DNA of 35,848 nucleotides from positions 1-35,848 of the forward strand of contig SVIL01000006.1 of assembly GCA_015069505.1 (NCBI GenBank), in the 5' to 3' direction. The stretch is from Clostridiales bacterium. GTDB taxonomy: Bacteria; Bacillota; Clostridia; Christensenellales; Borkfalkiaceae. Position 1 is the first letter of the stretch, and the number at the start of each line of letters is the position of its first letter. Position numbers and translations under genes: made by a program. The notes beneath the pieces are model-generated. The model made no database searches. It worked only from the letters and a program-made list of their open reading frames with translations, and was not told the DNA's origin. Below are positions 35,112-35,848 of this stretch, piece by piece.

Positions 35112-35848
35112 ATGCCAGATTTTGTTCACTTACATTTACATACGGAATACAGTTTGCTTGACGGTGCAACCCGAATAGACAAACTTTTCAAAAGCGTTAA
35201 AGACAAGGGTATGGATACCGTTGCCATTACCGACCACGGCAATATGTTCGGTACTTTGTACTTTGCCCAAGAAGCCAAAAAGGCGGGGATAAAGTGCATT
35301 ATCGGTTGTGAAATGTACGTTTGCGACGATTATAAGGAAAAGACGGGTAAGCAAAACTTTGACCACCTTGTTTTACTCTGTAAAAATAAAAAGGGTTACA
35401 AAAACCTTATAAAATTAGATTCTATCGCATACGTCGATGGCTTTCACTATAAACCCAGAATCGATTATAAAACCCTAAAAGACCATAGTGAGGGTTTGAT
35501 TTGTCTTTCAGCCTGCCTTGCGGGTAGGGTAGCAAAACGCTTGGTTGAAGGTGATTACGAAGGGGCAAAAGAAGTTGCCTTGTACCTTAAAAGCGTATAT
35601 CAGGACGATTTTTATCTTGAAATTCAAGACCACGGCTTAGCAGACCAAAAACGTATAAATCCGCTTCTAATTAAACTATCAAAAGAAATTGACGTGCCAC
35701 TCGTTGCAACCAACGATGTGCATTACTTAGAGCGTGCGGATGCGGAAATGCAAGACGTTTTAATGTGTATTAGTATGAAGACCACTCTTGACGACCCCAC
35801 AAGGCTTAAAATGGAAAGTGATCAATCATACTTAAAAAGCCCGAGGAA
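35112..35848 (+). CDS. dnaE: DNA polymerase III alpha subunit DnaE, 5' part
   Basis: Replicative or lesion-bypass DNA polymerase subunit. The frame is open to the window edge, showing about 245 N-terminal residues that form the PHP domain: FVHLHLHTEYSLLDGATRI, TVAITDHGNMFGTLYF, CLSACLAGRVAKRL and VATNDVHYLERADAEMQD. These are the DnaE form, not PolC, whose PHP domain is interrupted by an exonuclease. The ATG at 35112 lies two bases after the whiA stop, with GGAAG at 35101-35105 as ribosome site. The whiA-dnaE order is common in Clostridia. The polymerase core and later domains lie outside the window. Confidence 0.96.
   Translation, partial: MPDFVHLHLHTEYSLLDGATRIDKLFKSVKDKGMDTVAITDHGNMFGTLYFAQEAKKAGIKCIIGCEMYVCDDYKEKTGKQNFDHLVLLCKNKKGYKNLIKLDSIAYVDGFHYKPRIDYKTLKDHSEGLICLSACLAGRVAKRLVEGDYEGAKEVALYLKSVYQDDFYLEIQDHGLADQKRINPLLIKLSKEIDVPLVATNDVHYLERADAEMQDVLMCISMKTTLDDPTRLKMESDQSYLKSPR

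Overview
The window is about 36 kb of A+T-rich bacterial chromosome. Gene content and order indicate a Gram-positive Bacillota of the class Clostridia, probably an uncultured anaerobe. The evidence is a SCIFF peptide with its radical SAM maturase (a clostridial marker), a single bifunctional Rel, the run rpsO-pnp-ylxY-mlpA as in Bacillus, and murB-PHP-whiA-dnaE. Nearly all genes are on the + strand; only a tRNA-Gly is on the minus strand. I see no integrase, transposase, CRISPR array, phage gene or restriction system, so this is mostly core genome with some lineage-specific variants.

Layout: (1) 1-559, 3' end of an aldose 1-epimerase gene. (2) 659-6013, a polyamine uptake operon: XRE-cupin regulator, then potA, potB, potC, potD. 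PotA has a second TOBE-like repeat and PotD has a C-terminal membrane anchor. (3) 6114-9901, two separately promoted genes: a PHP phosphoesterase and a GH2 beta-galactosidase. (4) 10022-12222, a two-gene operon of a ribokinase-like kinase fused to an AraC-type DNA-binding domain, followed by a nucleoside hydrolase; this is the most unusual unit here. (5) 12223-12726, an intergenic region with tandem repeats, terminators and the tRNA-Gly(CCC). (6) 12727-15140, an SPFH/zinc-ribbon protein, a small redox-disulfide protein and a membrane-anchored double zinc-ribbon protein, resembling the YdjG/YdjI part of the Bacillus PspA membrane-stress system. (7) 15160-19184, scfA, an attenuator-like terminator, scfB, then divergent secD and secF. 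(8) 19248-26685, recJ, rel (own promoter inside recJ), an MBL hydrolase, a HemZ-like radical SAM enzyme and a family 2 glycosyltransferase. (9) 26712-31375, rpsO with a structured leader, pnp, a YlxY-like deacetylase lacking its metal-binding Asp, and an M16 peptidase. (10) 31450-35848, an orphan solute-binding-like protein, murB, PHP, whiA and the 5' end of dnaE. rapZ and yvcK, which usually sit next to whiA, are missing.

Regulatory signals are unusually easy to read. Ten candidate promoters on the + strand all have exactly 17 bases between the -35 and -10 hexamers, and four share the nine-base string CGTTGACAA at the -35 box. Strong intrinsic terminators follow most transcription units. All function calls rest on motif recognition by eye; no database search was run.
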